A stretch of 64,000 bases of DNA, taken from Bifidobacterium tibiigranuli (GTDB taxonomy: Bacteria; Actinomycetota; Actinomycetes; Actinomycetales; Bifidobacteriaceae). Both the position numbers and the translations under genes were made by a program. Under the pieces are notes generated by a model. The model saw nothing but the letters and a program-made list of their open reading frames with translations. It ran no database searches and was not told the DNA's origin. Shown piece by piece: positions 54,477 to 64,000 of this stretch. Location: assembly GCF_009371885.1 (NCBI RefSeq), contig NZ_QLZA01000002.1, positions 237,347 through 301,346 of the forward strand. Reading direction: 5' to 3'. Positions within the stretch are counted from its first letter, which is position 1; the number at the start of each line of letters is the position of its first letter.

Positions 54477-56234
54477 ATGACACTGAACAACGAACGCGAC
54501 GACTGGTGGAAGCAGGCGGTCGTCTACCAGATCTACCCACGCAGCTTCAAAGACGCTGACGGCGACGGCTTGGGGGATATCCCCGGCGTCACGTCGAAAA
54601 TCGACTATCTGAAAGACCTCGGCGTCGATGCGCTCTGGCTTTCGCCCTTCTACCCTTCCGACTTGGCGGATGGCGGCTACGACGTCATCGACTACCGCGA
54701 CGTCGACCCGCGCCTAGGCACCATGGATGACTTCGACGCTATGGCCTCCGCCGCGCACGAAGTAGGCATGAAGATCATGGTCGATATCGTGCCAAACCAC
54801 ACCGCCGACAAGCATGTCCTCTTCCAGGAGGCGCTCAAGGCCGGTCGCGGCTCCGCAGCGCGCGACCGGTACATCTTCCGCGAAGGCCGGGGCGAGCATG
54901 GTGAGCTGCCGCCGAATGATTGGGTGTCGCTCTTCGGCGGGTCGGCCTGGGAGCAGGTCGAGGATGGTCAATGGTATCTGCACATCTTCGCCAAGGAGCA
55001 GCCGGACCTCAACTGGCAGCATCCGGATGTGCACGAGGAGTTCAAGAAGACGCTGCGCTTCTGGAGCGATCACGGCACCGATGGCTTCCGTGTCGACGTG
55101 GCCCACGGCCTGGCCAAAGATCTGGAAAGCGCTCCGCTGGAGGAGCTCGGCAAGCGTTATCCGGTGCACGCGACGTTCAACCATGACGGCAAGCATCCGC
55201 TATGGGATCGCACGGAGGTGCACGAGATCTATCACGAGTGGCGCGAGGTGTTCAACGAGTACGATCCGCCGCGTTTCGCCGTTGGTGAGGCGTGGGTCGT
55301 GCCCGAGCACCAGCATCTGTATGCGTCGCCTGATGAGCTGGGGCAGGTGTTCAATTTTGAGTTCGCCAAGGCGAACTGGACGGTTGTTCAATTCCGCGAG
55401 GCCATCCTCGACGGGCTGAATTCCGCCGAGCAGACAAAAGGCTCGACCACGACGTGGGTGATGAACAACCACGACGTGCCGCGCGGTGCCTCGCGGTACG
55501 GCCTGCCGCAGATTGACGCGACCGCTTACCACCAGTTCGTGCATGACTGGATCCTGCGCGACGGCAAAAGCTACTTCGAAGACCGCGAGCTGGGTACGCG
55601 CCGTGCCCGGGCGGCGATCCTCATGGAAGCTGGCTTGCCTGGGTCGCTCTATGTGTACCAAGGCGAGGAGCTGGGCCTGTTCGAGGTGGCAGACATCCCT
55701 TGGGACAAGCTTGAGGATCCTACGCCCTTCTTCACGCGCCGAAACTTCACTGAAAAAGGTCGTGACGGCTGCCGCGTGCCGCTGCCGTGGGACTCCGCCG
55801 ACGCGCCCGAACCAGCCGGATGGGATGCGAACTTCGGCGAGAAGCGCTCCTTTGGGTTCTCGCCAGCGACGCTGGACGACGGCAAGGCCCCGGCCGAACC
55901 GCATCTGCCGCAGCCCCTGTGGTTCAAGGACTACGCGGTTGACGTCGAATCCGGCAACCCCGATTCGATGCTCACGCTGTATCGCGAAGCACTCAAAGAA
56001 CGCGCATCGCTGCTGACCGCAACGGCCGATACCTCATGCCAGATGCTGGACTCCAGCGACGATGTCATCGCCTACTCGCGGCCGAGCGTCGACGGACGGC
56101 GCTTCGTGAGCCTGACGAACTTCGGCACTGAGGAAGTCGACATCCCGCATGGCGACATCGTGCTGGCCTCCGCTCCTGTTCCTACGGGCAAACTGCCGCA
56201 GGACACAAGCGTGTGGGTGCTGCTCGACGTGTGA
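54477..56234 (+). CDS. GH13 alpha-glucosidase (oligo-alpha-glucosidase type)
   Basis: 585 residues. TIM-barrel alpha-glucosidase with all catalytic residues: nucleophile D207 in DGFRVDVAHG, acid/base E271 in AVGEAWV, D333 in NNHDVPR. Also DIVPNHTAD and QPDLNWQHPDV. Resembles bifidobacterial AglA/AglB-type enzymes, cytoplasmic, that hydrolyse maltose- or isomaltose-type oligosaccharides by retention. GGAAGGA precedes the ATG. Last plus-strand gene of the sugar region; its transcript ends at the hairpin overlapping the next gene. Linkage preference is inferred. Confidence 0.92.
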   Translation: MTLNNERDDWWKQAVVYQIYPRSFKDADGDGLGDIPGVTSKIDYLKDLGVDALWLSPFYPSDLADGGYDVIDYRDVDPRLGTMDDFDAMASAAHEVGMKIMVDIVPNHTADKHVLFQEALKAGRGSAARDRYIFREGRGEHGELPPNDWVSLFGGSAWEQVEDGQWYLHIFAKEQPDLNWQHPDVHEEFKKTLRFWSDHGTDGFRVDVAHGLAKDLESAPLEELGKRYPVHATFNHDGKHPLWDRTEVHEIYHEWREVFNEYDPPRFAVGEAWVVPEHQHLYASPDELGQVFNFEFAKANWTVVQFREAILDGLNSAEQTKGSTTTWVMNNHDVPRGASRYGLPQIDATAYHQFVHDWILRDGKSYFEDRELGTRRARAAILMEAGLPGSLYVYQGEELGLFEVADIPWDKLEDPTPFFTRRNFTEKGRDGCRVPLPWDSADAPEPAGWDANFGEKRSFGFSPATLDDGKAPAEPHLPQPLWFKDYAVDVESGNPDSMLTLYREALKERASLLTATADTSCQMLDSSDDVIAYSRPSVDGRRFVSLTNFGTEEVDIPHGDIVLASAPVPTGKLPQDTSVWVLLDV

Positions 56235-56238
56235 GGTT

Positions 56239-56274
56239 CACAGCCGCCGTAGCTACTACGCTACGGCGGCTGTG
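56239..56274. terminator. terminator between GH13 and LacI-1, overlapping the LacI end
   Basis: CACAGCCGCCGTAG pairs perfectly with CTACGGCGGCTGTG around an 8-nt loop. The right arm lies inside the last codons of the LacI gene, so one hairpin serves both convergent transcripts and constrains the protein's tail. Confidence 0.7.
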
Positions 56275-57266
56275 GTTTCCCTGAGCATCAGCTGGGCCTG
56301 CTGGATTTCGAACTGCGGCTCGGGGGCGCGTCCTGCTATGGCGTCCAGCGTCTGCATCGCGGCCTTTCTGCCGAGCTCGAAGGGATCCTGGCGTAGCGTG
56401 GTCAGGCCGATGGGCTGTGCAAAGGGGATGTCGTCGAATCCGATGATCGAGATGTCCTGTGGCACCCGGTGACCATACTGCCGCAATCTGAACAGCGTCG
56501 GCAGCGCGATATCGTCGCTCTGGAAGCATATGGCCGTCGGTGTGATTGGCATTGCGATGATGCGGTTCAGCACCGTGTTCGTCGCGTCGCCGTCTTCCGA
56601 GATGGCTATGGTCTCGGGTGTGACTCCGGGGTGCGATTGGCACACCGACAGGAATCCGCTGAGACGCGAATCGGCGCTGAATCGCAGCCGCGAACTACTG
56701 TTGGGCATCTTATAAACGTAGGCGATATGTCGGTGGCCCAATGAAATAAGATGTTCGACGGCCACGCTCATTGCCCGTTGGTCGTCGATGCTTACTGCGG
56801 CGTCAAAGCCACTGGTCGAGGGGATGTTGATGCCGATGATCGGAACGTTCATCGTCCTCAGCTGACGTGTCTCCTCCGGCTCGATGTTGAAGGAGTTGAC
56901 GACGACTGCATCCGCATTGCGCCGCACGGGCAAATCGGCGAAGAACTCGTGCCGTTTGTCGGCATCGACCATCTGGAAGATCGAGATGTCGTACCCGTTG
57001 GGGTGGAATATGGAGTCAAGCCCGGCGAAAGATGTCGCATTGAACCAGGTGGCGACGTTCAGCGAGGAGAGCAGGGCGATACGGAAGGACTGCCCCGATT
57101 TAAGCGCGGCGGCCGAACGCGAAGCATGGTATTCCAGTTTTCGCGCGGCCTCAAGCACCTTGTCGCGTGTGCTGGGCAGCACCAGATCCGGCTTGGAAAG
57201 CGTGCGGGAGACCGTGGAAACCGAGACCCCGGCCTCAAAAGCCACATCCTGGATGCTCGCCTTCAC
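56256..57266 (-). CDS. LacI-family transcriptional regulator 1
   Basis: 336 residues from a GTG at 57266 with AGGAGGAGG just upstream. The N-terminal LacI helix-turn-helix reads SIQDVAFEAGVSVSTVSRTLSKP, with hinge region EYHASRSAAALKSGQ. The periplasmic-binding-like core has ADAVVVNSFNIEPEE, VPIIGINIPSTSGFD, GHRHIAYVYKMP and SIIGFDDIPFAQPIGLTTLRQ. It probably represses sugar genes of the neighbouring cluster until an oligosaccharide binds. A LacI-type AACGTT site lies in its own upstream region. It is a paralogue of the next gene. Confidence 0.9.
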   Translation of the reverse strand: MKASIQDVAFEAGVSVSTVSRTLSKPDLVLPSTRDKVLEAARKLEYHASRSAAALKSGQSFRIALLSSLNVATWFNATSFAGLDSIFHPNGYDISIFQMVDADKRHEFFADLPVRRNADAVVVNSFNIEPEETRQLRTMNVPIIGINIPSTSGFDAAVSIDDQRAMSVAVEHLISLGHRHIAYVYKMPNSSSRLRFSADSRLSGFLSVCQSHPGVTPETIAISEDGDATNTVLNRIIAMPITPTAICFQSDDIALPTLFRLRQYGHRVPQDISIIGFDDIPFAQPIGLTTLRQDPFELGRKAAMQTLDAIAGRAPEPQFEIQQAQLMLRETTAAVA

Positions 57267-57365
57267 GGATACCTCCTCCTGTTCTTGAAAACCCTATGGC
57301 CCATGTATGTCCCATTAGTCTGCGGGCGGCATGCCGCCAGTGGCGCCACCTTCATCGACTGCTAG

Positions 57366-57377
57366 GGCAACGTTACC
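57366..57377. promoter_or_regulatory. LacI-type operator candidate upstream of LacI-1
   Basis: GGCAACGTTACC is a 12-bp sequence whose core CAACGTTA is CG-centred like the sites before the permeases. It lies about 100 bp upstream of the LacI-1 start and could allow autoregulation. Confidence 0.4.
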
Positions 57378-57465
57378 ATGATTCGCGGGCGGGATGGGCG
57401 AGCGAGGGCAAGACTGGGCGCGCGCGGAAGCTGGAGCTGGAGCGCGGGGGCGGTCCGGGGCGGCC

Positions 57466-58536
57466 TTAGGCGGCACTTGTTGCGGGTCCGGTGGACATCC
57501 GGAACATCATGCGGATTTGAGTGGATTCGTGAATAGGGGGCGTGCTGACGCCGGTCTTGCTGGCGGTTTCATCGGTGGTCTCAAAGTCATTATCGGCTTT
57601 GGCGATGAGGTCAAGCGCGTGGCGGGCGGCCCGCGCGCCCATATCATGCGGATCCTGCCGAATGGTGGTCAGACCGACCTCTCTCGCATAGGTGCTGTCG
57701 TCGAAACCTGTAATCGAAAGGGCGTCGGGAATCGCATACCCGAGGCGCTGCAGCCGGCTGAGCAGAGGCACCGCAATCCGGTCCTGCTCGCAGCAGATTG
57801 CCGTGGGCATGTGATTGAGCGCGAACAGCTGCGTGAGCGCATGGTCGACGCGCTGACCGGTGTTGGACACATGCAGCATCGCCGGTTCAATATGCGCTTC
57901 GGCGCACTCCGCAAGGAATCCATTGGATCTGCGATTCGCGCTGTAATGCAGCGATCCGTCCGCATTCTCGGGTGGATCGAGGTCGATGTAGGCGATATCT
58001 TTGTGCCCTAGTGTGAGCAGATGACGGGTGACCAGACGCATCGCATAGTCGTCGTCGGTCGCAATCGAATAGTCGAATACATCTTCAGGCAGGGCGTTGA
58101 TGCCGATGATTGGAACGTTCATACTGTGCAGCCGCGCGATCTCCTTGGAGTCGACATCGAACGAGGCGATTATGACCGCGTCCGCGTTGCGGCGTATCGG
58201 GAGGTCTTCGAAGAAAGCGTGCCGGTCCCCGCTAGTGCCGATCGGGTAGATGGCGATATCGTAGCCAGCCGGGTGAAATACCGAATCGAGGCCTTCGTAG
58301 ATATGCGCGTTGAACCAGGTTGAGGAGGGGTCGTTGAGCAGCAGCGCGATGCGGAAGGTCTGGCCGGTTTGAAAGACCGAGGCCGATCGAGATGCTGCGA
58401 AGTCAAGCTCATCCGCCGCCCGGGCGATGCGTTCGCGCGTCGCCTTGGCCACAAGTTCGGGGTGCTTGAAGGCCCTGGACACCGTGGATGCGGAGACCTG
58501 CGCCCGCTGTGCCACATCGCCGATATTGGCCTGCAT
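57466..58536 (-). CDS. LacI-family transcriptional regulator 2
   Basis: 356 residues, ATG at 58536 with AAGGAGATACG upstream. HTH NIGDVAQRAQVSASTVSRAFKHP; hinge DFAASRSASVFQTGQ; core VPIIGINALPEDVFD, GHKDIAYIDLDPP, SITGFDDSTYAREVGLTTIRQ. Strong similarity to LacI-1 indicates duplication. A C-terminal extension of about 35 residues (TDETASKTGVSTPPIHES) is present. Divergent from dnaK across a 594-bp gap holding a 58-nt palindrome. Confidence 0.9.
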   Translation of the reverse strand: MQANIGDVAQRAQVSASTVSRAFKHPELVAKATRERIARAADELDFAASRSASVFQTGQTFRIALLLNDPSSTWFNAHIYEGLDSVFHPAGYDIAIYPIGTSGDRHAFFEDLPIRRNADAVIIASFDVDSKEIARLHSMNVPIIGINALPEDVFDYSIATDDDYAMRLVTRHLLTLGHKDIAYIDLDPPENADGSLHYSANRRSNGFLAECAEAHIEPAMLHVSNTGQRVDHALTQLFALNHMPTAICCEQDRIAVPLLSRLQRLGYAIPDALSITGFDDSTYAREVGLTTIRQDPHDMGARAARHALDLIAKADNDFETTDETASKTGVSTPPIHESTQIRMMFRMSTGPATSAA

Positions 58537-58785
58537 CGTATCTCCTTATGCCTCGTTGCCTTCTTCGCGAACGGCTGTGCGGACGCAACTGGCCGCTGGG
58601 GTGGTCGCCGGGTGGTACAAGCCCGTCCAATGGGCATTTGGAGGCGATCTGCTGCATCATCCCGTCAGAATAGCGTTCGCATATCTGTATGCCTATATTC
58701 GCTGTGAGCTTGGACGAGGTGGTGCTGTGATGATGGCTTGCCGGGTGACCGGTCTAGTTCAAGAACCAGCAACAGTCGGCGACAA

Positions 58786-58843
58786 GCATTTTTTTGTACA
58801 TCCGATGTATAAAAATTTATACATCGGATGTACAAAAAAATGC
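58786..58843. repeat. 58-nt perfect palindrome in the LacI-2/dnaK divergent region
   Basis: Two 28-nt arms are exact complements around the two central bases AA. The left arm begins GCATTTTTTTGTACATCCG. It has T7 on one side and A7 on the other, so each strand could form a terminator-like hairpin. Yet both flanking genes point away from it, so a terminator role is not expected. Confidence 0.8.
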
Positions 58844-58889
58844 AGCAATAGAGTCTGGCACAGGCGCTTCGCAACGATGCGTTCCAAAA

Positions 58890-58971
58890 CTTGATAGCGC
58901 GAAACTCAAGTTTTTTTGGAGGAATTGGGAATATAAGTTGACTTCATAAAGTTGAGTGATGTAGGCTCAAG
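58890..58971 (+). promoter_or_regulatory. dnaK promoter with two HAIR-like HspR operators
   Basis: Two HAIR-like elements: CTTGATA-N7-ACTCAAG (58890-58910) and GTTGAGT-N7-GCTCAAG (58951-58971), compared with the actinobacterial CTTGAGT-N7-ACTCAAG. A -35 TTGACT (58938-58943) and -10 TAGGCT (58962-58967) with 18-bp spacing are overlapped by the second element, which would block polymerase when HspR binds. The centres are 61 bp apart. HspR is encoded at 62867. Confidence 0.8.
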
Positions 58972-59130
58972 TTTGTAAGCAGGCGAGGGAAACCTCGCAA
59001 CGCGGGTCCGCAAGGTGCCGAATGGCTGAATAGCTGAACAGCATCGAAACCGGCGGACTCGGCGGGCTTGAGCAGGCAACGTCAGCTGGCAAGTGACCAC
59101 TGATAACGAACGAATAAGGAGACAACCGTT

Positions 59131-61038
<1,908 letters not shown>

Positions 61039-61040
61039 TC

Positions 61041-61697
61041 ATGTCTGGGTTCAATAAGGACGATTACCTCAACGATCTGCCGGATGCCGATCAGGCCGCG
61101 GCTGACGCGGCCGGTGCGGCTGATAGCGCAGCTCAGTCGGCCTCGGACCCCGCAGCGCAGGGTGCCGAGCCGAATGAGCCGTCCAGCGATGCGAAGGCTG
61201 ACAACGATAACAGTGATGGCGACAAGGATCCTAACAAGGATTCCGATTCGCAGGATTCGCTGACGCCGCTTGGCCAGGCGAAGAAGGAAGCCGCAGAATA
61301 CCTCGACGCTTTGCAGCGCGAGCGGGCCGAATTCGTCAACTTCCGCAACCGCTCGAAGAAGGAGCAGGACCGCTTCCGCGAGCATGGCATCATCGACGTG
61401 CTCACGGCGCTGCTGCCCGCGCTCGACGATATTGACCGCATCAAGGAGCACAGCGATATCGACGACTCCTTCAGCGCGGTCGCCACGAAGATCGACAAGG
61501 CCTTCGAACGCTTCGGCGTCGAGAAGTTCGGCGAAGTCGGAGAGCCCTTCGACCCGACCAAGCACGAAGCCATCCTGCACAAGCCCGACGAAACCGTCAC
61601 CACAGAAACCGTCGACACCGTAGTAGAGGCCGGATACCGCATCGGCGACCGAGTAGTCCGAGCCGCCCGTGTGGTAGTCGCTTCTCCCAAGGCATAG
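61041..61697 (+). CDS. grpE: nucleotide exchange factor GrpE
   Basis: 218 residues, two bases after the dnaK stop. Releases ADP from DnaK. A long acidic Asp/Ala-rich N-terminus (1-72) precedes the coiled coil and dimer region (AKKEAAEYLDALQRERAEFVNFRNRSKKEQDRF) and the C-terminal beta-wing (GEPFDPTKHEAILHKPDE, VVEAGYRIGDRVVRAARVVVA). Co-transcribed with dnaK; a hairpin 46 bp after its stop may tune transcription into dnaJ. Confidence 0.95.
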   Translation: MSGFNKDDYLNDLPDADQAAADAAGAADSAAQSASDPAAQGAEPNEPSSDAKADNDNSDGDKDPNKDSDSQDSLTPLGQAKKEAAEYLDALQRERAEFVNFRNRSKKEQDRFREHGIIDVLTALLPALDDIDRIKEHSDIDDSFSAVATKIDKAFERFGVEKFGEVGEPFDPTKHEAILHKPDETVTTETVDTVVEAGYRIGDRVVRAARVVVASPKA

Positions 61698-61742
61698 CTC
61701 GTTTGCGGAATACCTAGGTTTATCTGGTATCCGGGAATTGGA

Positions 61743-61782
61743 GGGATATGTGTTGCTCGACATGCTGAGCAACACATATCCC
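61743..61782 (+). other. perfect 16-bp hairpin between grpE and dnaJ
   Basis: GGGATATGTGTTGCTC and its exact complement flank an 8-nt loop. No T-run follows, so it may be an attenuator, RNA-processing site or mRNA stabiliser that sets the DnaK/GrpE to DnaJ/HspR ratio. Confidence 0.6.
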
Positions 61783-61868
61783 ATTCCACCCACGGCAGCC
61801 CCACTAGCAGTCGAAATATAAACGAACAACGAACATTTGAATATTTTGCCCAGGAAAGGAGGCACATC

Positions 61869-62861
61869 GTGGCTGAGAACGAATGGCTGAACAAGGACTT
61901 CTACAAGGTCCTCGGTGTCTCCAAAGACGCCAGCGCAGCCGATATTACCAAGGCGTACCGCAAGCTGGCACGCCAGTATCATCCCGATCTGAACAAGTCT
62001 AAGGAGGCCGAGGAGAAGTTCAAGGATATCTCTGAGGCGTATGACGTGCTCAACAGCAAGGAGCAGCGCCAGAAGTATGACGCGATTCGGCAGTTCGGCA
62101 TGGGCGGCGCGCGCTTTGCGGGCGGCTCGGGCCAGGGCGGCTTCAGCAACGCGGGCTTCTCCGATGTCTTCGGCTCGATGTTCGGCGACGGTGCGGGCGA
62201 TGGCTCGCGCATCCGCTTCTCGACGTCGGGCGGCGGTCAGCCAGGCATGGATGACATCTTCTCCATGTTCGGCGGCATGCCAGGTCAGGGGGCACGCAGC
62301 CACACGGCGTACCGCGAGCCGCAGCCGCCGCAGCGGGGCGAGGACCGCAAGTCGAAGATCACGCTGACCTTCCGGCAGGCGGTCAAAGGCGCGACGGTGT
62401 CGCTGAGCGTGGATGGCGGCAAGTTCAAGACGCATATTCCCGCCGGGGTCAAGGACGGGCAGAAGATTCGGCTTGCGGGCAAGGGCAAGCCGGGCGTCAA
62501 TGGTGGCAAGAACGGCGATATGTTCCTGGAGCTTACCGTCCGGGAGGACCCGAAGTTCTCGCTGCGCGGGCACGATATCGTCATGGCGCTGCCGGTCAGC
62601 GTCGGGCAGGCCGTGGCCGGCGCGAAGATCGAGGCCAAGGACATCGACGGGGAAGCGGTGACGTTCAAGGTGCACGCCGGCTCGTCCAGCGGCAGTGAGG
62701 TGCGTATCTCCGGCAAGGGCGTGCCGGGGCGCGGCGGCGACTTGGTGGGCCGCATCGAGATTCGCGTGCCGTCCAAGCCCAGTGCGGCGCTCAAGCGCAA
62801 GGCCAAGGAATTCGACGAGGAGTCCGGCGATTTCCTTGATGAACTGGCGCAGGAGCGCTGA
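61869..62861 (+). CDS. dnaJ: DnaJ-family co-chaperone without zinc finger
   Basis: 330 residues from GTG at 61869 (AAAGGAGG upstream). J-domain [31 protein letters not shown] with the HPD motif that activates DnaK ATPase. A Gly/Phe-rich region ([17 protein letters not shown]) follows, then the C-terminal peptide-binding domain ([34 protein letters not shown]). The four CxxCxGxG repeats of classic DnaJ are absent, so it is a type II (CbpA/DnaJ2-like) protein, usual for the HspR-linked actinobacterial operon. HspR follows 5 bp after the stop. Confidence 0.95.
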   Translation: MAENEWLNKDFYKVLGVSKDASAADITKAYRKLARQYHPDLNKSKEAEEKFKDISEAYDVLNSKEQRQKYDAIRQFGMGGARFAGGSGQGGFSNAGFSDVFGSMFGDGAGDGSRIRFSTSGGGQPGMDDIFSMFGGMPGQGARSHTAYREPQPPQRGEDRKSKITLTFRQAVKGATVSLSVDGGKFKTHIPAGVKDGQKIRLAGKGKPGVNGGKNGDMFLELTVREDPKFSLRGHDIVMALPVSVGQAVAGAKIEAKDIDGEAVTFKVHAGSSSGSEVRISGKGVPGRGGDLVGRIEIRVPSKPSAALKRKAKEFDEESGDFLDELAQER

Positions 62862-62866
62862 TCGCG

Positions 62867-63439
62867 ATGGCACGGATGGATCGCGAGGCGCGGGCGCTCT
62901 ATGAGATGTGCGCGCTCGCGCTGGTCGAGTCCCGCGCGAATCTCGACGGGGCGGATGAGGTCGGCTTCGACATCGATCTGCCGATTTTCAGCGTCGGCCG
63001 CACCGCCGAGCTGGCGAACGTCCACCCGCAGACTTTGCGGCAGTATGATCGGCTGGGGCTTATCGAGCCGCAGCGGACCGGCGGTGGGGCGCGGCGCTAT
63101 TCGCTGCGTGACATCGACCGGCTGATGCAGGCGCAGCGGCTGAGTCAGGAGGAAAGCGTCAATCTTGCGGGCATCGCGCGGATTCTCGATCTGCAGGAGG
63201 AGAATCGCCAGCTGCGCCGCGAGATCAAACGGCTGAGCCGGCCCAACGGCTCGAGCATATTCGCGGCTGACGCAGACGGCGATATCATCGAGGTGCAGCG
63301 CTCGAATCAGGCTCGGCTGTGGCGGCACGAGATTCAGGTGCATCGCCGCGAGCTGACCTCCGGCCGCTCCGGCGGCGATATGCCGCAATACCCGGAGGAC
63401 GAGAAGTCCGTGGTGCTATGGAGCGAATACCTCGACTAA
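62867..63439 (+). CDS. hspR: heat-shock repressor HspR (MerR family)
   Basis: 190 residues. MerR-type winged HTH: FSVGRTAELANVHPQTLRQYDRLGLIEPQRTGGGARRYSLRDI, then a coiled coil (LQEENRQLRREIKRL). The N-terminal extension of about 42 residues is longer than in Streptomyces HspR. HspR binds HAIR elements with DnaK as co-repressor and shuts off the dnaK operon at normal temperature. Last gene of the operon; the 63-bp hairpin repeats follow 85 bp later. Confidence 0.95.
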   Translation: MARMDREARALYEMCALALVESRANLDGADEVGFDIDLPIFSVGRTAELANVHPQTLRQYDRLGLIEPQRTGGGARRYSLRDIDRLMQAQRLSQEESVNLAGIARILDLQEENRQLRREIKRLSRPNGSSIFAADADGDIIEVQRSNQARLWRHEIQVHRRELTSGRSGGDMPQYPEDEKSVVLWSEYLD

Positions 63440-63524
63440 GTGGCTCGTGGAGCTTGAGCCTCGGGGCGTTTGTATGCCCACGGCCCGCGTGAACTCCAGC
63501 GAACGCACATAAGCCTGAAATCTT

Positions 63525-63713
63525 ACGTCACAAGGCCCGCACTATCACGAAGGTAGTGCGGGCCTTGTGGCGTTTCAGGCCGGTTATACGTCACATCCCC
63601 CGCATAAAGGTCGAGTTAGTGCGGGCCCTGTGATGTTTCGAGCCGGTTATACGTTGCATCCCCCGCAATGGCCTGGTGATAGTGCGGGAATCGTGACATT
63701 CCAGCGTTTCGGC
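63525..63713. repeat. three tandem 63-bp hairpin repeats
   Basis: Units start at 63525, 63588 and 63651, exactly 63 bp apart. Each begins ACGTCACA or ACGTTGCA and contains a GC-rich inverted repeat, for example ACGTCACAAGGCCCGCACTA with TAGTGCGGGCCTTGTGGCGT in the first (one G-U). Each of the first two is followed by a linker ending GCCGGTTAT. Unit 1 could end the hspR transcript. Confidence 0.8.
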
Positions 63714-63721
63714 ATTTCAGT

Positions 63722-63731
63722 GGGGGGGGGG
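63722..63731 (+). repeat. G10 homopolymer tract
   Basis: Ten consecutive G residues lie 8 bp after the last hairpin repeat and 81 bp before the transposase start. Such tracts slip during replication and drive phase variation of surface genes in some bifidobacteria; no surface gene is adjacent here. It might instead mark an IS insertion point. Confidence 0.85.
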
Positions 63732-63812
63732 CTTGCGTCGCATTTTGTACGGTATCCGACGGGGGTGCGGACGGAATGTTGGGGGTTGGGTCGGGGGAAG
63801 GTCTGGTCTCTG

Positions 63813-64000
63813 ATGGGTGGTCGCAGGTTCAGCGTCGAGGAGAGGGCGCGCGCGGTGGAGGAGTATTTCGCGCGCGGGATGAACGCGCAGGAGGTGGTGC
63901 GGCGTCTGGGCTGGCCGTCCAGGAGCGCTCTTGCGGCGTGGGTGCGCGCGGACGCGCGCTTCAGGCCGCATAGGGGCGGCCGGCCGCGTCTGCCCGAGAG
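63813..64000 (+). CDS. transposase OrfA-like helix-turn-helix protein (partial)
   Basis: From ATG at 63813 to the window edge: MGGRRFSVEERARAVEEYFA, then GMNAQEVVRRLGWPSRSALAAWV, an HTH as in IS3/IS150-group OrfA proteins. About 62 residues are present, the C-terminus being outside. Ribosome-binding sequence is weak. It differs from the OrfA at 15013. The IS boundary cannot be placed; it probably lies between 63714 and 63812. Confidence 0.75.
   Translation, partial: MGGRRFSVEERARAVEEYFARGMNAQEVVRRLGWPSRSALAAWVRADARFRPHRGGRPRLPE

Larger units (their letters stand above)
58537..59130. other. long divergent gap between LacI-2 and dnaK
   Basis: 594 bp. The dnaK promoter and HAIR sites occupy 58890-58971, the palindrome 58786-58843. 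From 58537 to 58785 nothing recognisable was seen; the long minus-strand frame over dnaK enters the gap but has no homology. From 58972 to 59130 is a 5' leader of about 155 nt with no clear structure. Confidence 0.5.

Noticed and set aside
63525..63713. CRISPR array from three 63-bp repeats
   Set aside because: Contiguous tandem units with internal hairpins, no spacers and no cas genes.

Overview
The window looks like a chromosomal segment of a Bifidobacterium or very close relative. The DNA is GC-rich. It carries an actinobacterial cell-envelope block (MurJ, DUF6049, NUDIX, CCA-adding enzyme), an RpfB-like resuscitation factor, a dnaK-grpE-dnaJ-hspR heat-shock operon with HAIR-type operators, SpaA/FimA-type LPXTG pilus genes, and glycoside hydrolase/ABC importer/LacI clusters typical of bifidobacteria. 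Genus is inferred from gene content and order; the species is not determined.

Layout. 1-5.6 kb: murJ (cut by the left edge), a DUF6049 membrane protein and a NUDIX hydrolase on the minus strand, divergent from the CCA-adding enzyme. This block usually sits near oriC in actinobacteria. 5.7-13.8 kb: minus-strand operon rpfB-like > rsmA > LytR_C protein, then tRNA-Thr(UGU), a membrane-tethered DsbA-like thioredoxin-fold protein and a Ser/Thr kinase with a multi-spanning C-terminus. 13.9-15.4 kb: an IS3-family element with a clear -1 frameshift heptamer. 15.6-20.2 kb: a frameshifted pseudogene, then a small redox group (carboxymuconolactone-decarboxylase-like protein, cupin, two aldo/keto reductases, a MerR regulator with a 26-bp perfect palindrome at its promoter). 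20.6-30 kb: GT2 glycosyltransferase, a membrane-anchored GH3 with reversed domain order, a DUF4143-type ATPase, and a second GH3 translationally coupled to a GtrA-family membrane protein. 30.1-34.5 kb: AgrC-like kinase/LytTR regulator pair, MscL, AraC-type regulator. 34.8-39.2 kb: two LPXTG proteins (large pilus adhesin and FimA-like shaft pilin) with no sortase beside them. 39.3-41.5 kb: nitroreductase, DUF4235 protein, histidine phosphatase.

41.8-58.5 kb is an alpha-glucoside/oligosaccharide utilisation region: three paralogous sugar-binding lipoproteins, one permease pair, two GH31 and one GH13 enzyme, a DUF624 membrane protein and two LacI repressors. No ABC ATPase is present, so a shared ATPase elsewhere is inferred. 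The binding proteins would deliver oligosaccharides to the permeases, the cytoplasmic hydrolases would release glucose, and the LacI proteins would set expression. 58.5-63.4 kb is the heat-shock operon. The right edge holds three 63-bp tandem hairpin repeats, a G10 tract and the start of another transposase.

The less ordinary content is mostly intergenic. It includes a 58-nt palindrome between divergent lacI and dnaK, a 17-bp x5 tandem repeat before a GH31 gene, an 18-bp x3 repeat before the LytTR gene, a 33-bp x2 repeat before the ATPase, and the 63-bp hairpin array. No CRISPR array, rRNA or clear phage was seen, and I found no single complete unknown defence or biosynthetic system.
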